The translations under genes were made by a program, and so were the position numbers. Source: JAGPUQ01 sp036677085 (GTDB taxonomy: Bacteria; Pseudomonadota; Gammaproteobacteria; Pseudomonadales; Porticoccaceae). Taken from it: a stretch of DNA of 64,000 nucleotides. The stretch lies in contig JAKFFI010000037.1 of the NCBI GenBank assembly GCA_036677085.1, forward strand, positions 49,834 to 113,833, given 5' to 3'. Below the pieces are notes generated by a model that saw only the letters and a list, made by a program, of their open reading frames with translations, ran no database searches and was not told the DNA's origin. Below, piece by piece: positions 63,368 to 64,000 of the stretch. Each line of letters starts with the position of its first letter. Within the stretch, counting starts at the first letter, position 1.

Positions 63368-63771
63368 GCGACGCAACCACGAAGACAGCCCCGCGCACGA
63401 AAATTCGCGCGCCGCGCATCAACGACGAGAGCCGCCCGTTCTGGGAGGCCACCACCCGTGGCGAGCTGCTGGTCAAGCACTGCACCGCCTGCGGCGAAAA
63501 CCACTACTTTCCGCGCACCTTCTGCCCGTTCTGTTTCAGCGACGCGACGGAATGGCTGAAGTGCAGCGGGCGCGGCACTGTCTACACCTACAGCGTCACC
63601 CGGCGCGGCGAGCCCTACGCCATCGCCTATGTCACGCTGGAAGAAGGCCCCACCATGCTGACCAATCTGATCGACTGCGACTTCGACAAACTCGCCGTCG
63701 GCCAGGCGGTGAAAGTGAAGTTCGTGGATACGGGAGAGGGGTCGGCGCTGCCGTTTTTCGTGCCGGGGTGA
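63364..63771 (+). CDS. DUF35 (Zn-ribbon/OB-fold) acyl-CoA-binding partner
   Basis: 135 residues. The rubredoxin-like zinc ribbon has CTACGENHYFPRTFCPFC (four Cys), then the OB-fold with GTVYTYSVTRRGEPYAIAYV (split) and VKVKFVDTGEGSALPFFVPG. DUF35 proteins bind CoA and form complexes with thiolase-fold partners (ChsH2-Ltp2, archaeal HMG-CoA/thiolase). The ATG overlaps the thiolase-like stop by 4 bases, indicating stoichiometric production. A helical N-terminal extension (TKIRAPRINDESRPFWEA) is conserved in the family. Confidence 0.9.
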   Translation: MSDATTKTAPRTKIRAPRINDESRPFWEATTRGELLVKHCTACGENHYFPRTFCPFCFSDATEWLKCSGRGTVYTYSVTRRGEPYAIAYVTLEEGPTMLTNLIDCDFDKLAVGQAVKVKFVDTGEGSALPFFVPG

Positions 63772-63890
63772 AGCAGCGGGAGCCTGTCATGCGCCGCACC
63801 CTGATGGTCGAGAAATGCGCTGGCGAGGGGTCGGCGCCCGCGCTGGCTACGGAACGACTTCAATAATTCAATTACCGGGAGCAACAAACC

Positions 63891-64000
63891 ATGCGCGACA
63901 TCGAAGGAAAAGTAGCCTTTATCACCGGCGCCGCCAGTGGCATGGGGCTGGGCATGACCAAGGCCTTCACCAGGGCCGGCATGAAAGTGATGATGGCCGA
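63891..64000 (+). CDS. Short-chain dehydrogenase/reductase, N-terminal fragment at window edge
   Basis: Only the first 36 codons are visible. They read as an SDR Rossmann start: GKVAFITGAASGMGLGMTKA with the TGAASGMG cofactor motif and the second strand MKVMMA. ATG 63891, after ACCGGGAGCAACAAACC. A second SDR in the same cluster; the 119 bases between the DUF35 stop and this start hold no convincing gene. Confidence 0.85.
   Translation, partial: MRDIEGKVAFITGAASGMGLGMTKAFTRAGMKVMMA

Noticed and set aside
63772..63890. A small gene between the DUF35 gene and the last SDR
   Set aside because: The only frame continues out of the DUF35 coding sequence in another phase and has no features; a 13-base repeat GAGGGGTCGGCGC is too short to interpret.

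Overview
This window is a gene-dense, GC-rich chromosomal segment of a gammaproteobacterium. Two blocks of gene order support this. The first is nnr-tsaE-ami-mutL-miaA-hfq-hflX-hflK-hflC-hisZ-purA with queG divergent, as in enterics and pseudomonads. The second is uvrA-MFS transporter-ssb, which I recall from Pseudomonas. SlyX, FabA/FabB, HisZ and a complete Mla system fit the same assignment. I cannot name the genus. The F420-type LLM enzyme and the thiolase/DUF35/SDR cluster hint at an environmental, substrate-versatile lineage; that is inference. I found no tRNA, rRNA, CRISPR array, insertion sequence or prophage.

Layout. 1-5.6 kb: 3' part of htpX (minus), then a plus-strand run of a lipoprotein, slyX, an M15 peptidase, a cysE-like gene, dgkA, a repeat-bearing unknown gene and fumC. 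5.7-9.5 kb: mlaFEDCBA, the whole phospholipid-transport pathway including the outer-membrane lipoprotein. 9.5-14.1 kb: rep helicase (minus) divergent from a hotdog thioesterase coupled to acetoacetyl-CoA synthetase. 14.1-19.0 kb: prkA-yeaH-spoVR behind a 400-base leader with a sigma-54-type promoter and an NtrC-like dyad. 19.0-27.1 kb: uvrA (minus), then manC, a 2OG-Fe(II) oxygenase, a YajR-like MFS protein, ssb and cysC. 27.3-34.3 kb: fabAB (minus), galU-manB (plus), pgi and ispB (minus). 34.5-37.1 kb: LLM oxidoreductase converging on a zinc alcohol dehydrogenase, plus a small unknown gene. 37.1-54.4 kb: a long minus-strand stretch, comprising the spermidine genes speA-carboxy(nor)spermidine dehydrogenase-nspC, then (upstream) purA, hisZ, hflC, hflK, hflX, hfq, miaA, mutL, ami, tsaE and nnr. 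54.4-59.2 kb: queG, rpsT, then proB, obgE, rpmA and rplU (minus). 59.5-64 kb: nudC and the start of a catabolic-looking cluster (crotonase, SDR, thiolase-like protein, DUF35 protein, SDR cut by the window edge).

How the genes work together. Envelope maintenance is prominent: Mla, HtpX, HflKC, DgkA, AmiC, FabAB, and GalU/ManB/ManC/Pgi for sugar nucleotides. A stress or nitrogen-limitation module (PrkA-YeaH-SpoVR) carries the clearest regulatory signal. Spermidine appears to be made from arginine through agmatine, putrescine and carboxyspermidine rather than by an S-adenosylmethionine-dependent spermidine synthase. The right end holds the least standard biochemistry: a thiolase-fold protein lacking the usual catalytic cysteine, coupled to a DUF35 partner.
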